DNA of 64,000 nucleotides from Carposina sasakii (Eukaryota; Arthropoda; Insecta; Lepidoptera; Carposinidae): positions 434,001 to 498,000 of the forward strand of contig CP053156.1 in the NCBI GenBank assembly GCA_014607495.2, in the 5' to 3' direction. This document shows, in pieces, positions 54,325 to 64,000 of this stretch; the stretch's first letter is position 1, and the number at the start of each line of letters is the position of its first letter. The position numbers were made by a program, and so were the translations under genes. Below the pieces are notes generated by a model. The model did not search any database and was not told the origin of the DNA. It saw only the letters and a list, made by a program, of their open reading frames with translations.

Positions 54325-55516
54325 ATTTAATAACAATCAGAATTAAAACATAAATATGGTTTTATCAAATTTTGTATACAAAGTACATTTAACCCAAAAC
54401 TGTTTATCAAACTTTTCAACTAAACCATGTAATATTACTACAAAATAATTTTGTGTACCCATTATCTCACTGACAGTCACTTGTATAGTTTAGCGTCCGA
54501 AAACGGTGGCCCGCTTACACGTCATATCTCGTGAGGACGGGCTACCCACATCGCAATACAATATTAACTGAATGCCGATGGCGTATCTTGCCATGACAGT
54601 GACAAGTGTTTCCGTGAGTGTCGGCCGTTCCGCGAACAATGAGTACCCTACATCTGTTCAGTTGAGCCTCTTATAGTCTTCTTCCACGCGATTTGTATAG
54701 GCTTCCGTCCTGTGTATCGGTGTTCGATCAGTGATAACTAGCAAGTTAGTTACTGTCAATCGCCAGAGACAGCCCCTCAGTCAAGTCATGGTCCGCCGAG
54801 CGATACAACACCCTTTCAATTGACTTATCGTCTCATCTTCGATGTTGATTCAAAAGGGTAATGAATGGATGGTTGGGTAAGTTACTGAATGTAATCAAAT
54901 GTGCCATCCCGGTACGAGCGCCGGCCTATTTTACGAGTATACAAGAAAAAACATTTTGTAGACTCTTTGATTCTTCGAAAGGTAAATAGAGTAGTTACTT
55001 ACTATTTTGAATAGAATTACAGGGAATGATGAAAGTTAATATTAATCGTTTACGTGTAATTGTAATTTACCTTTAGCTAGGTACACACTGCCAGACAGTT
55101 TACAAATATCAATCATGCTATAATATAAACATATCGACCTAAAAATATGATAGCAATACTTACCACATAAATTGGTTCAGTTTTCCGCGAACACAGCTCT
55201 CCGTGCCGGCTAATAACAATTCTCAATTTCGAATGGGAAGGGAACTTTTCTCATTGCGTCAAACGAACAAGTTCATAATTATTTAGCCTCAACAAGAGCT
55301 AGGGCAATACAAGTTTAATTGCAACAGAACAACCGAAATATGAAGAGCGCTTGACCTGCCACAGAGGAGTTAATTTGCACGGTACTTTTGTAAAGCTAAC
55401 TAAAACACTTCGCCTTCGTGAATATTCTATCACCGATTTCTTGGTTACCTTTGCTAAGTGAAAGCTTTATTACGCAGACTACAATAGTGACGGTAGGGTG
55501 GACTTTTAATGGATAC
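54325..55516. other. No recognisable gene or repeat
   Basis: Includes a somewhat GC-richer stretch 54480-54800 without a supported frame. Confidence 0.45.
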
Positions 55517-55527
55517 CCTTATAAGTC

Positions 55528-55566
55528 AACATCATCATCAACAGTCTATTGCAGTCCACTGCTGGA
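55528..55566 (-). mobile_element. 39-bp tail-only RTE-type insertion
   Basis: CCTTATAAGTC occurs on both sides (55517-55527, 55567-55577). Between them lie only AACATCATCATCAACAGTCT, ATTGCAGTCCACTGCTGGA: the last 39 bases, minus strand, of an RTE-tailed element. The right TSD is followed by another CCTTATAAGT (55578-55587), so local slippage is a caveat. Confidence 0.7.
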
Positions 55567-55587
55567 CCTTATAAGTCCCTTATAAGT

Positions 55588-57029
55588 AGTTAGGTATAAA
55601 TATATATAATCTTATGGAACATTCATTCTTATACGTGGAATTATCATTATAACGATCGGTTGAATCAGTAGTTAAGTTAGTCAATTTTACAAGACTTAGG
55701 ATGATTAACTGATCTCTTTTGCTCTATAGGATTCTATCAAAGCTCATATACCGAGCTTTATAAGTACATACCCTATATAATTTAGGATAAAAGTTTAATT
55801 TAAATTAACAATCAATTAAAACTCCAAAAAGGCTAAGTCTACTAATTAAAACAATATTTTTCCTCGTAAATTCCCCGTACTACGCGAATTGATTGTGAAA
55901 CTGTCTAGCTAGCAAGCGGCCGCGAAGTTACCTGCCCAGCTGCGCTGACTCTGTCAAACTCCTGAAAATTAGTTTCCGAATACTGATGAAAAGTTTAATT
56001 GGTTCCTCAAAGCCAATATATGGCTGCTACTGTTAGTTCAATCCAAAAGTCGACGTTCGGCAAGTTCAGCCAGAAGGTAGATTGAATCTAAGTTTTGTAA
56101 TAAGATGTGACAATTTTGACGGAACATATAGGTTAGGACACGAACTTCCAAACGTTACTTAAAATTTTTACAGCTAAATCACCTTAAGTAAATTGAATGT
56201 CTTACACAGAAAACTCTTCTAAGTTTTTAACAAAGAGAAAATAGTCCTGTCTCTTTGCTTAAATTAAAACTTGTTTTACAATTAGAGATAAAGTACTCAC
56301 ATTTGTACGGCTAAAGTAGCGTGCTTGCTGCGAATTCATCCGAGTTGAGCTCTTTGGAGCATTTACAAGAGAACCCACCAAGTACAATGACCAACCTACA
56401 TGCATAGACAGTAGCGCCGCGTCTCGGCTTCTTGTGGCTTTGTTTACGGGTGGAAGTTTGTATAGACGATTGCCGGTATTATTGTTTGGTGTGCCATTCT
56501 TCTCGGCTGGCGGCTGCTCTAGGAATCTGATTAATAGCGGCAATATTCGAGCACGCTACCCGTATGGGCAAGGATTGTTCGACTCGCGCCCAGCTGGTGT
56601 TTGCTTCTACTCATAACTCAGTGGTGCCCCCATTAATATTTTATAGCGAACGTGTGAAGGTTAGAAAAGTATTGGCTCTAATAATCGCTTAGTTTCTTTT
56701 AGGCTCGGCACATATGAAACAATATTTTTTGGTATTCGAAAATACGAATTTCTCTTTTGATACCGGCAGCATATTATTTTCTGTTTTCCTGGTTTCATTT
56801 GTAAGATTACGAGGTTCCTAATATTCAATTTCAGTTTTCAGTATATTTGCACGCGACCGCTCTCCCCGACTATGATAGCTTATTCTCCAATTTGCAATGT
56901 TAATGACGCTTATACACCTAAATGCTTTATCTATTAATATTAAAATCTGAGTTATTTTGTATTTAGAAAACAGTATTTTGTAGCAAGGCTATACTAGAAT
57001 ATTCACTATGGGTGGGGTATTAGTGAATG
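55588..57029. other. No gene recognised
   Basis: Unique DNA. Two antisense-overlapping frames at 56259-56543 (minus, 94 codons) and 56434-56616 (plus) lie in a locally GC-richer stretch. Neither has a domain or signal I recognise, and the overlap suggests chance. Confidence 0.4.
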
Positions 57030-57064
57030 TTTGAACTTCCGAATTGTAACGCCTAATACAATTT
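57030..57064 (+). repeat. Copy of the 37-base Penelope-like terminal extension
   Basis: TTTGAACTTCCGAATTGTAA, CGCCTAATACAATTT is about 90 percent identical to 42130-42164, the extra right-end sequence of the Penelope-like element. It stands directly upstream of a family C copy, so it may instead belong to that family. Confidence 0.5.
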
Positions 57065-57074
57065 CATTCACATA

Positions 57075-57262
57075 CTAGGATATCATCTCTTTTTGCATCT
57101 CTTTTTGTGCATGTCGTAAGAATCGTAAGTAACTAAGGGACGTTCCCTCAGGCGATGAGCTAGCAACTTGTGACTGATCATTAACAGCTGCTATGATAAG
57201 CGTGGCTGTAAGGATATCCTTTGTTATCTTGCAATTCTGGCTACCCTATTTTGGGATCTCAG
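57075..57262 (+). repeat. Dispersed family C, copy 7
   Basis: GCATCTCTTTTTGTGCATGT, CGTAAGAATCG, GGCGATGAGCTAGCAACTTG, TGACTGATCATTAACAGCTG, TTCTGGCTACCCTATTTTGG. The most complete copy by eye. Confidence 0.65.
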
Positions 57263-58099
57263 CCGTGTGAATATGTATTTACACCTATATCTAAAACTAC
57301 TTCCTAAATAGGTTTATAATACTATAGAGATGACCATATACATTGTAAACAATATCGGCTTACTTTGATGTTTATTTAGTGACCGACTCGACCGAAGCCC
57401 TCCACCAATGATAGCGTAGGTATTTACCAATTTGCATTATTAATGCTCTAGCTAATAATTGATTTACTGCATAAATCTAGCGGTTAACTTTTATGACGCT
57501 CAAAACTGCTACTTTACAGGAAACCGTCATTTATATTACGTGCTATTAGTATTATCTTTTTTATTATGTAGGGATCTGTAGAAAAAAATAGAATACGAGT
57601 ACCATAAATGAGACGATAGATTTTAGACCTATATATTACGACGAGTTGATTACATATATTTTTGTGATTACAATCACTTAACATAATTGGATTAATCAGC
57701 CACCCACTTTTGATCAGAATATCTTGTCCTTTAATCTAATATTCAGCAAATAAAAGCGTTTTCAAGAAACAAGTAGATCTTTAGATCCACTCCATAAAGC
57801 GCCTAAGAAATTATCTTTCGCGTTTGTCATTCCCTGTTTATCTGTAAATGGAGTTAATTTGAGAGCTAAGAGAATAAAATAATTTTGAACGTTTTGTTTG
57901 TTTTCCGATTCACTTTAGGCACTGGAATGGGCCAGGTAATTAAGTATAACAAGTTGATGTTGCTTTGTACTGAAATTCGGGTAACTCATTTCTATGCGAT
58001 AAGAAGATAAGCACTTTTTGTATTAAGGAACTGTAGAGTATATTTAACGGATATATATAATCAAGTAGATAAATTATCTCTATATGTATTTAGAATTGT
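57263..58099. other. No recognisable gene or repeat
   Basis: AT-rich unique sequence. Confidence 0.5.
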
Positions 58100-58307
58100 T
58101 ACATACATATAATCACGCCTTTATCCCTTACGGGGTAGACAGAGCACCAAGGGCCGATAGAACCACATGGTGCCATTTCTGACCAATTTTGAGGGTAGTA
58201 GTGACAGGTGGTCAACCCATCGTCTACAAAACACCAAGACCCTCTTGTCCCTCTACTGACTTGTACAGTATGCCCGGGAAGAGAAGCAGCTGTAGTGTTA
58301 TACGTTT
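58100..58307 (+). repeat. Dispersed family D, copy 2
   Basis: ACATACATATAATCACGCCT, CCCTTACGGGGTAGACAGAG, GGGCCGATAGAACCACATGG, TGCCCGGGAAGAGAAGCAGC. Matches 37091-37333. A 100-codon frame (58189-58491) starts in it, but its equivalent is not open in the other copy. Confidence 0.65.
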
Positions 58308-59899
58308 TTTTTTCACTCCCAGAGCAGAATTGTTAATGATATTATTAAACATTATTTTAGGTAATAAAAGCAAGGTCCTAACGATTGAAATATACATAGC
58401 TATTTTGAGTAAGTTGATATTTTTGCTGAGTTTCGTATTTATTCCAGAAGTTTCGATTGAATTAACATTTATAGTCTATAGACGGGATTAAATGGCATCG
58501 TGAAAGTGCAGTTTTATTCACTGACTCCGCGAATACGGTAGCTAAACTTACTCCATTTCGTTACTTTGCTAAATAAATTACCGACTTCGAACTTTAGGTA
58601 CTTTACCTTTTGAGATTTTCGATTTTGCGAATTAATATGGAGACTAAAGGTAGCTGCTATGTTTCACAATTTGTTTTTGTCGTATATATGATTGAGATAG
58701 CACTCATAGGCTACGAGTATCTTTTACTGCTATTTTGCTTATTTTAAACAAATCCGTCGTGGTTTTATAATATTCACTTATGTCTTAAGTAATAAAAAAT
58801 ATTTTTATTATGTTCTGAGTATCAGTGGTTTACTCGTAGTTGTAATATAAAAAAGCCACACACAAGTTTTCATACCTAATACGATATGTTGGTAAGTAGC
58901 TACAGTACTTAATAACAAAATATATTTTTGAAATCGTTTTAGTTCCAGGTATTTGGCATAAAAACATATATATTTCGTTTTGATTATGCCTAAGTAATAA
59001 ATAACTTTACCTTTACCTGGATACTGCCACATCACACAAAATTATGAAAGAGTCCACTGTCATTCTTTCAAAAGACAATGGGATACTTTTATAATGGAAC
59101 TCAATTTCACGCCCTTCTCTGTGTTTCATATTTTATAACGAGAAGCTCACACAATACAATGGGGAAGCTGTTTTCGATTTTGTTAATATTTTTGTTGGGC
59201 TTTCATCTGTTTATTCACATGCCTACCTGTCTGTACCTTTTATATCCCTTCGAGAGTGTTAAATTATATTTATGTTGCCCATAGGTATATAATCTCAAAA
59301 CCATTTATTTATCTATACTTAGATTAATGTTGAGCACAATTTCTTTTTAGACATGTATATTTGCAGTTTTTATGAATTGTATTTTGTGACCTTCATTTTA
59401 GGGATAATTATCTAAAATGGTGAAGGGAGATCAGATCAGCTTATAATATATACTACGAATTCGGGGTATTTATATGTAAAAAAGTTTTTATATAGTTTTC
59501 TAAGAATACGTTTATCAAGCCCAAAGCGTTCATATATCCATTGAAATATAAACTCCTAAGTAATAAATATTTAGATAGCTCGACAAACTATAAAGATAGT
59601 GACAGCTAATACTGTCCCAAAGCCGATAAGGGTGCAAAAAGGGTACGGAAACAAGACAGATGTCGGAAAAGGAAATCGCAAAAAGGGGACCTGCCAAATA
59701 TGGAACAATTGCATGAAAAGATATGTTTCTTTTCACTCAACTAACTTATTCAGTGCTATGCGAGACTAAACATATTTCCATGATTTATAAAAATACGATT
59801 GGAGTCGTTTTTGAATGATAATGGCAGCTATATAAATAAAGAGATGCGGCATCTTAGATAGGTAGAAGGGAGAGTATTATAGTTATGCCTAGTTATATA
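58308..59899. other. No recognisable gene or repeat
   Basis: AT-rich. Three frames of 68-75 codons (58808-59035, 59078-59284, 59530-59736) are hydrophobic chance translations. Confidence 0.45.
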
Positions 59900-60285
59900 C
59901 AGGATGATTTTTGGTCGTCAACGTTCCCGAAAACTACGGAATCTCCTCATCATCACGATCATTTTTCTCCATGGAAGCATACCTGGGAAGTGTCTGGTTT
60001 CCAAAATATTAGGGTCCAAAGTTGAGTAAATAGACTGCGTTTTTCTGCATAAATGCACATAGACGCGCGTAGCAGGATTTTTTCACGAAAAATAATTAAT
60101 ATCTGTCTATAAAAAAACTAACATAAACACTAGACACTATAAATTTCGCACGATCAAGGAATTTAATTTTTTTTTTTTTTCAAAAAAATATATTTTTTTC
60201 CCAGCATTTTTTTGGCATAAACTTACTTTATTTCATGTATAGAATACGTACCCTTCGTTAAAGGTGGCCACAAAAAAACACCCTG
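59900..60285 (+). mobile_element. MITE family A, copy 6 (386 bp), best preserved
   Basis: TA-flanked. It begins CAGGATGATTTTTGGTCGTC and ends TGGCCACAAAAAAACACCCTG. The interior is nearly identical to copies 1 and 5. The flank then repeats ATAGTTATATA (60289-60311). It serves as the reference for the family. Confidence 0.85.
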
Positions 60286-62511
60286 TATAATAGTTATATA
60301 TAATAGTTATATATAATCATATTGGCTAGTCCAACCAAACTTCTTAGTCTTCTTAGTCTATGAAGTGATTCAATAATAGTGTCATTGCAGTATCACACCT
60401 AGAGCAATTCAAAAATACGAGCCTGCAAAATGTTTTTGAAACGCTCCGTTTGCTCCATACTAAAATGGCAAAGACTTTGACGTTATAATAGACAATCGTC
60501 TCAAATAAGTATGGGGATAAAATGCAATCTTATTTAATAAACGTAATATTTTATATTTTGTGTATTGTTGTCAATAAAAATTGTTTATTAATAGGTGCAG
60601 ATATTAATAAAGTATTTATTAAATCAATGAGACAATTCAAAAGAGGGGTAAAATTGTATGTTTTGACTCCTTTTATGTTGTAAATTTTTTCCGTTAAATT
60701 TTTCAAACTTTTAAACTCCTGTAACTTTGGTATTTACTAACCGATTGATGTTATTTTTGCACTATTCAGTTTGTATTTGTAATATCTATTTTTTATTTAA
60801 TTATTACCAATATCGTGATTCAATTTTTTTTACTTTTCATAAGGTAGCCCAATATGACTGCGGTGCCTACCGGGCCTAAATGACTTCTGAGTTGTTATCG
60901 TTAGTACCTATATGTTTCTCATACATTACCAATGCATTACTGTGTACTTGCTGATATAATTCTCTGTCTACCTTCTCAAAATAACAGCTAGGTACAGTTG
61001 AGATTTAAAAAAAATTTCGGGCGAAGGCGCCTATTAAAGTACCATTGAAGGGGCTTGAGAAATTTCTCCGGCCAGCACAAAGGATTTTTCTTCGGGTACA
61101 TACTTGAAAAGATTTGGAACTCGAGTGTGGTAGCCATGGATACTAAGGGCTACTGTAGACTGAAACAGTAAAGAAAAATAAATCAGCCCAAGACCCCACA
61201 ATAGAGTAATTCTCGATTCGTCAGACGACCTTAGGCGTGATAGGTACTCGTAAATGCGATGTTTTGCTTGGTCTGTCTGAAATATACTTGCAATTGGAAC
61301 TTTATGAGCGCATATTATTTATCAGATATCTACGTTTTAATATTTCTATAGGAATTTATTAAAAATACACCCACTCTTACTCCATGTCTTCGAAATTCTT
61401 TTTAATTTGCATTTCCTTTAAGCATTATAAGATTGCTTGGATAGATGTAGGTATAGCAGCTATAGTTTTAGTTTAGCACTGCAATTAGGCTACGTGAATT
61501 AACTAGGTCCGCTTAAGCCTTGGTAAAACGCCTCGGGTTACACCAAGGAATTATGACAAGAGATATGCTTTGGTGTTACAACTTTGACGAGGTTTTAAAA
61601 TTCATCTTCATCGTGAAGTAGATTTTTATAATTTATATGACTAGCGTTGTTGGATTTATGGAGTTGAGGTTTTTTTTTGCAGTTTTAGCCTATGTTTTTA
61701 AATATCTTATCTGTTCGTAAAATTAAATTGCACGATTAGGTAATATGTTTGTTTTTCTGCAAGGTATTGAGACGACCGCAACGGGAAGAAAATATTCCTT
61801 TCTAATAGAGAAACTTGTAAGATCTTAACCAAGGTGCGTAAATTGCACAGTGGGATTAGGCATTAATGCCATGAACGTTGACAAACAACGGGATCCGAAG
61901 TAATCGACATGGATTTCGAAGATCCCTTGACGTAACAATTTATTTAGTGAGTATATTCGAGTAGAAATCATTAGCACAGAGGTAACTCATAGCTCATTAG
62001 ACGTAGGCTAATAAGGGAATATAAAATTGTTCTAGTCGAAACCAATGATCTGTCAGTTTTCGGATAAGTTAGCAGCAAAATGCTTAACATATTTATCATT
62101 GATAAAATTTATTGTACTTGATGAAATAACATCATCAAATCACAGTACATATTCAGGACTTTCAATATCGTCCACTAGAGACATTTCCTCTAAATAAGCC
62201 GTAGCATCGTAGATTTCTGGAAGCTAGTGTTTCAACATATTTCCCCGGTGTGTTAGTAGGTAGGTACCCTAATATCGGGCTAGCGTAATCCGATTAGATT
62301 TTAGAATCTAGAAGACCTAACTTAGGTCACAAAATGGGCTACAATATAAATAGTGTAAAAACCTTCATAGAAAAACGTACATAATCTAACCAAGATTATG
62401 TACATTTTCTTTGATATTTATTGTATCTACTGTTTTACTTTTCTTAGGTTTTTATACATTCACGTTCAACATATTAGATGAATAATCACATCACTGTTCA
62501 ACATGGTAAAA
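60286..62511. other. No recognisable gene or repeat
   Basis: About 2.2 kb, AT-rich. A stretch at 61015-61240 is less AT-rich (GGGCGAAGGCGCCTATTAAA) and may be an old repeat, but I cannot name it. Confidence 0.45.
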
Positions 62512-62733
62512 TCCATACTAATATTATAAATAGGAAAGTGTGTGTGTCTGTTAGTCCGTCTTTCGCGGCAAAACAGAGCGACGAATTGACAAGTGTAGAT
62601 ATAGTTGAAGGGATGGAGAGTGACATAGGCTACTTTTTTTTCTCTTTCTAACCCCCACTTTCCTAAAATGGGGGGTGGAAGTTTGTACGGTGTTATAGCA
62701 TTGTACTGAAGCGAAGCGAGGGCGGGCCACTGA
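62512..62733 (+). mobile_element. Non-autonomous Helitron, 222 bp
   Basis: TC after an A (TCCATACTAATATTATAAAT), GTGTGTGTCTGTTAGTCCGT, and a 3' end GAAGCGAAGCGAGGGCGGGC, CACTGA before a T. CTGA fits the CTRR rule; the related Helitron 50257-51687 ends CTAG. The GC-rich GAAGCGAAGCGAGGGCGGGC stretch precedes the end. The minus frame 62551-62778 is a shadow. Confidence 0.75.
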
Positions 62734-64000
62734 TACCTTGATTTTATGTTCTGATTTTATCCATAAATGTGCTGTCAAAGATTACCAAGAGATTATGTAT
62801 AGACTCATAAAAACTTTGACTTGAGAAAGTATTGCTACCTACTAACATTAGGAATAAATCATGAATAATTAATCAACAAGTTTTTCTGCACAAAAATGCT
62901 CAGTCAACTCCCCCAATGCTTTAGTGAAATAAAATAAATGTTATGTGTGCCAATACTATCCTAACCTAAGAAGTAACGCTTAGGGGCGACAATATAAATG
63001 ATTGTAGCCATAAAATTGAGTAGTGACCCCGGGAACGATCCGTGAGAATGGAGGTGCAGTTAAATTCCCGCCAAAATTCCGACTCCATATTGGAATTTAT
63101 ACGATGCTCTGGGACTGGGAAAATTCTTAGGAAAACTTTTGACAGTGAAAAACATTAGATATTTGTATAATGGATGGGATGTTGTAGCTGTAAAAATATA
63201 TTCAAAGCGTGCCTTAAATTATATATAGGATTAAATAATATACCAAAGTAGATAAAAGTTATTTTTATTAAACCTATGTGAAATCGATAACCAGGTTTTA
63301 ATTTTGTTCTTATCTTCCGCGTGGATGTCGCGGTTTTGCTCAATATTAATGTTATTCTAAAAAAAAAAAACAAATCAAGAAACGAGAAAAATAACTTGAA
63401 GGTTTTTTCATGAAACATACAATTGTCCATAGGATCTATTTAATTCGTTCCGTAACAGAAAGAAACGAGCCGACACCTCTGCCAAAATGAAAAGACCCCT
63501 GATTTACGGCGGCCTGCGTTAAACCCGACACCGGATCTTATTAACATTACTTTTTATAACAACGAGCCCTAAATTGTAACAGTGTAGACTGAAATTTAAT
63601 TAAAACCTCTAGTTACGAGGTGTTAACTAGCGCCATTAAAATGTATGCTTGCTCGAGATTGCAGTTGTAGCGGATTTATTATGAATTTACAAGGTTTTTT
63701 TTTCACCGGGTGCTATGAATAATTTACTTGTAGAGCATAATATTTTTATTGCATGTCGGTTACTACAGCCATTTGTGCTTTATTACGTACTTGTGTCACA
63801 TCTTCCAACATTGTTTTGAACGAGGGTGAGTTTCATTAAATTAGTACTTCACCTTTGACTCGCTGGAATTGTTTTGTGTAATACTAGTGGGATGCAATTT
63901 TGCGAAAAAAATATGTGTGCTAAATCCTTTGTGTTGTTTAAGATTGCAAAGCAAGGCAACATGTTTTTGTACGTTTCGTAGTTTCTATAGTGCAAAAGTT
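62734..64000. other. No recognisable gene; weak exon-like site near the end
   Basis: AT-rich. At about 63771-63823 a stretch lies between GGTTACTACAG and GGTGAGTTTC; two of its three frames are open, but there is no further support. The 91-codon minus frame at 63155-63430 has no motif. Confidence 0.4.

Noticed and set aside
56259..56616. 94-codon minus frame and 60-codon plus frame in a GC-richer patch
   Set aside because: Mutual antisense overlap and no recognisable domain.
60410..60550. Possible conserved repeat near ACGCTCCGTTTGCTCC
   Set aside because: I could not find a second copy in the window or recognise a family.

Overview
This window looks like AT-rich, gene-poor nuclear DNA from a moth or butterfly (Lepidoptera). 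The call rests on its repeat families: short Helitrons beginning TCTA..CTAATATTATAAA and ending in a GC-rich hairpin plus CTAG; RTE-type LINE tails encoding EAYVQQWT followed by (TGA)n or (GAT)n; the TTTTTAGGGTTCCGTAC element; and ACCGACTTC-type repeats. I found no convincing host protein-coding gene, rRNA or functional tRNA. Nearly every open reading frame longer than 60 codons is either part of a transposable element or a chance frame. The window could be intergenic or lie within a very large intron; two weak micro-exon-like sites (2056-2077 and 36363-36395) are the only hint of the latter.

The best-preserved element is a Penelope-like retroelement at 39178-42164. A 5'-truncated reverse transcriptase/GIY-YIG endonuclease reading frame (minus strand, about 510 codons, uninterrupted) lies head-to-head with an inverted second copy of its 3' part. 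The result is a palindrome with arms of about 908 bp, flanked by a 15-bp target-site duplication. Each arm carries a motif matching the hammerhead self-cleaving ribozyme: CTGATGA, a GCCA/TGGC stem II, GAAA, a tiny palindromic stem III and a 5-bp stem I.

Layout. 0-5 kb: a 331-bp Helitron, the first copy of a 368-386-bp TA-flanked MITE (family A), a TWA-flanked MITE (family B) and a 90-bp direct repeat. 5-10 kb: a truncated tRNA-like SINE, copies of an unclassified dispersed family (C), an ACCGACTTC element with a Helitron piece inside, and a decayed LINE with a C-terminal C2H2 finger. 11-15 kb: MITE-A with a 136-bp TIR element nested in it, a 294-bp Helitron and the tail of another LINE. 18-23 kb: a Helitron, a palindromic MITE, a mosaic of MITE-A and RTE tail, an RTE LINE fragment, another MITE-A and a 550-bp hAT-like element with an 8-bp TSD. 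25-30 kb: RTE fragments, the TTTTTAGGG element, a LINE 3' part inserted into a palindromic MITE with a 7-bp TSD, and a complete 260-bp SINE-like retroposon with an 11-bp TSD. 32-33 kb: a Helitron with a 127-bp tandem array. 38-42 kb: a short RTE tail insertion and the Penelope-like element. 46-52 kb: a foldback element, a GC-rich repeat, MITE-A and a second, larger Helitron with a diverged version of the same array. 54-63 kb: a tRNA-derived SINE, a 39-bp tail-only retrotransposon insertion, further copies of families C and D, a last MITE-A and a short Helitron.

Together the elements form an autonomous/parasite landscape. RTE LINEs probably supplied machinery for the SINE-like units sharing their tail, while the Helitrons and MITEs encode nothing. 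Several nested insertions give a relative chronology. All calls come from reading the sequence; no database comparison was possible.
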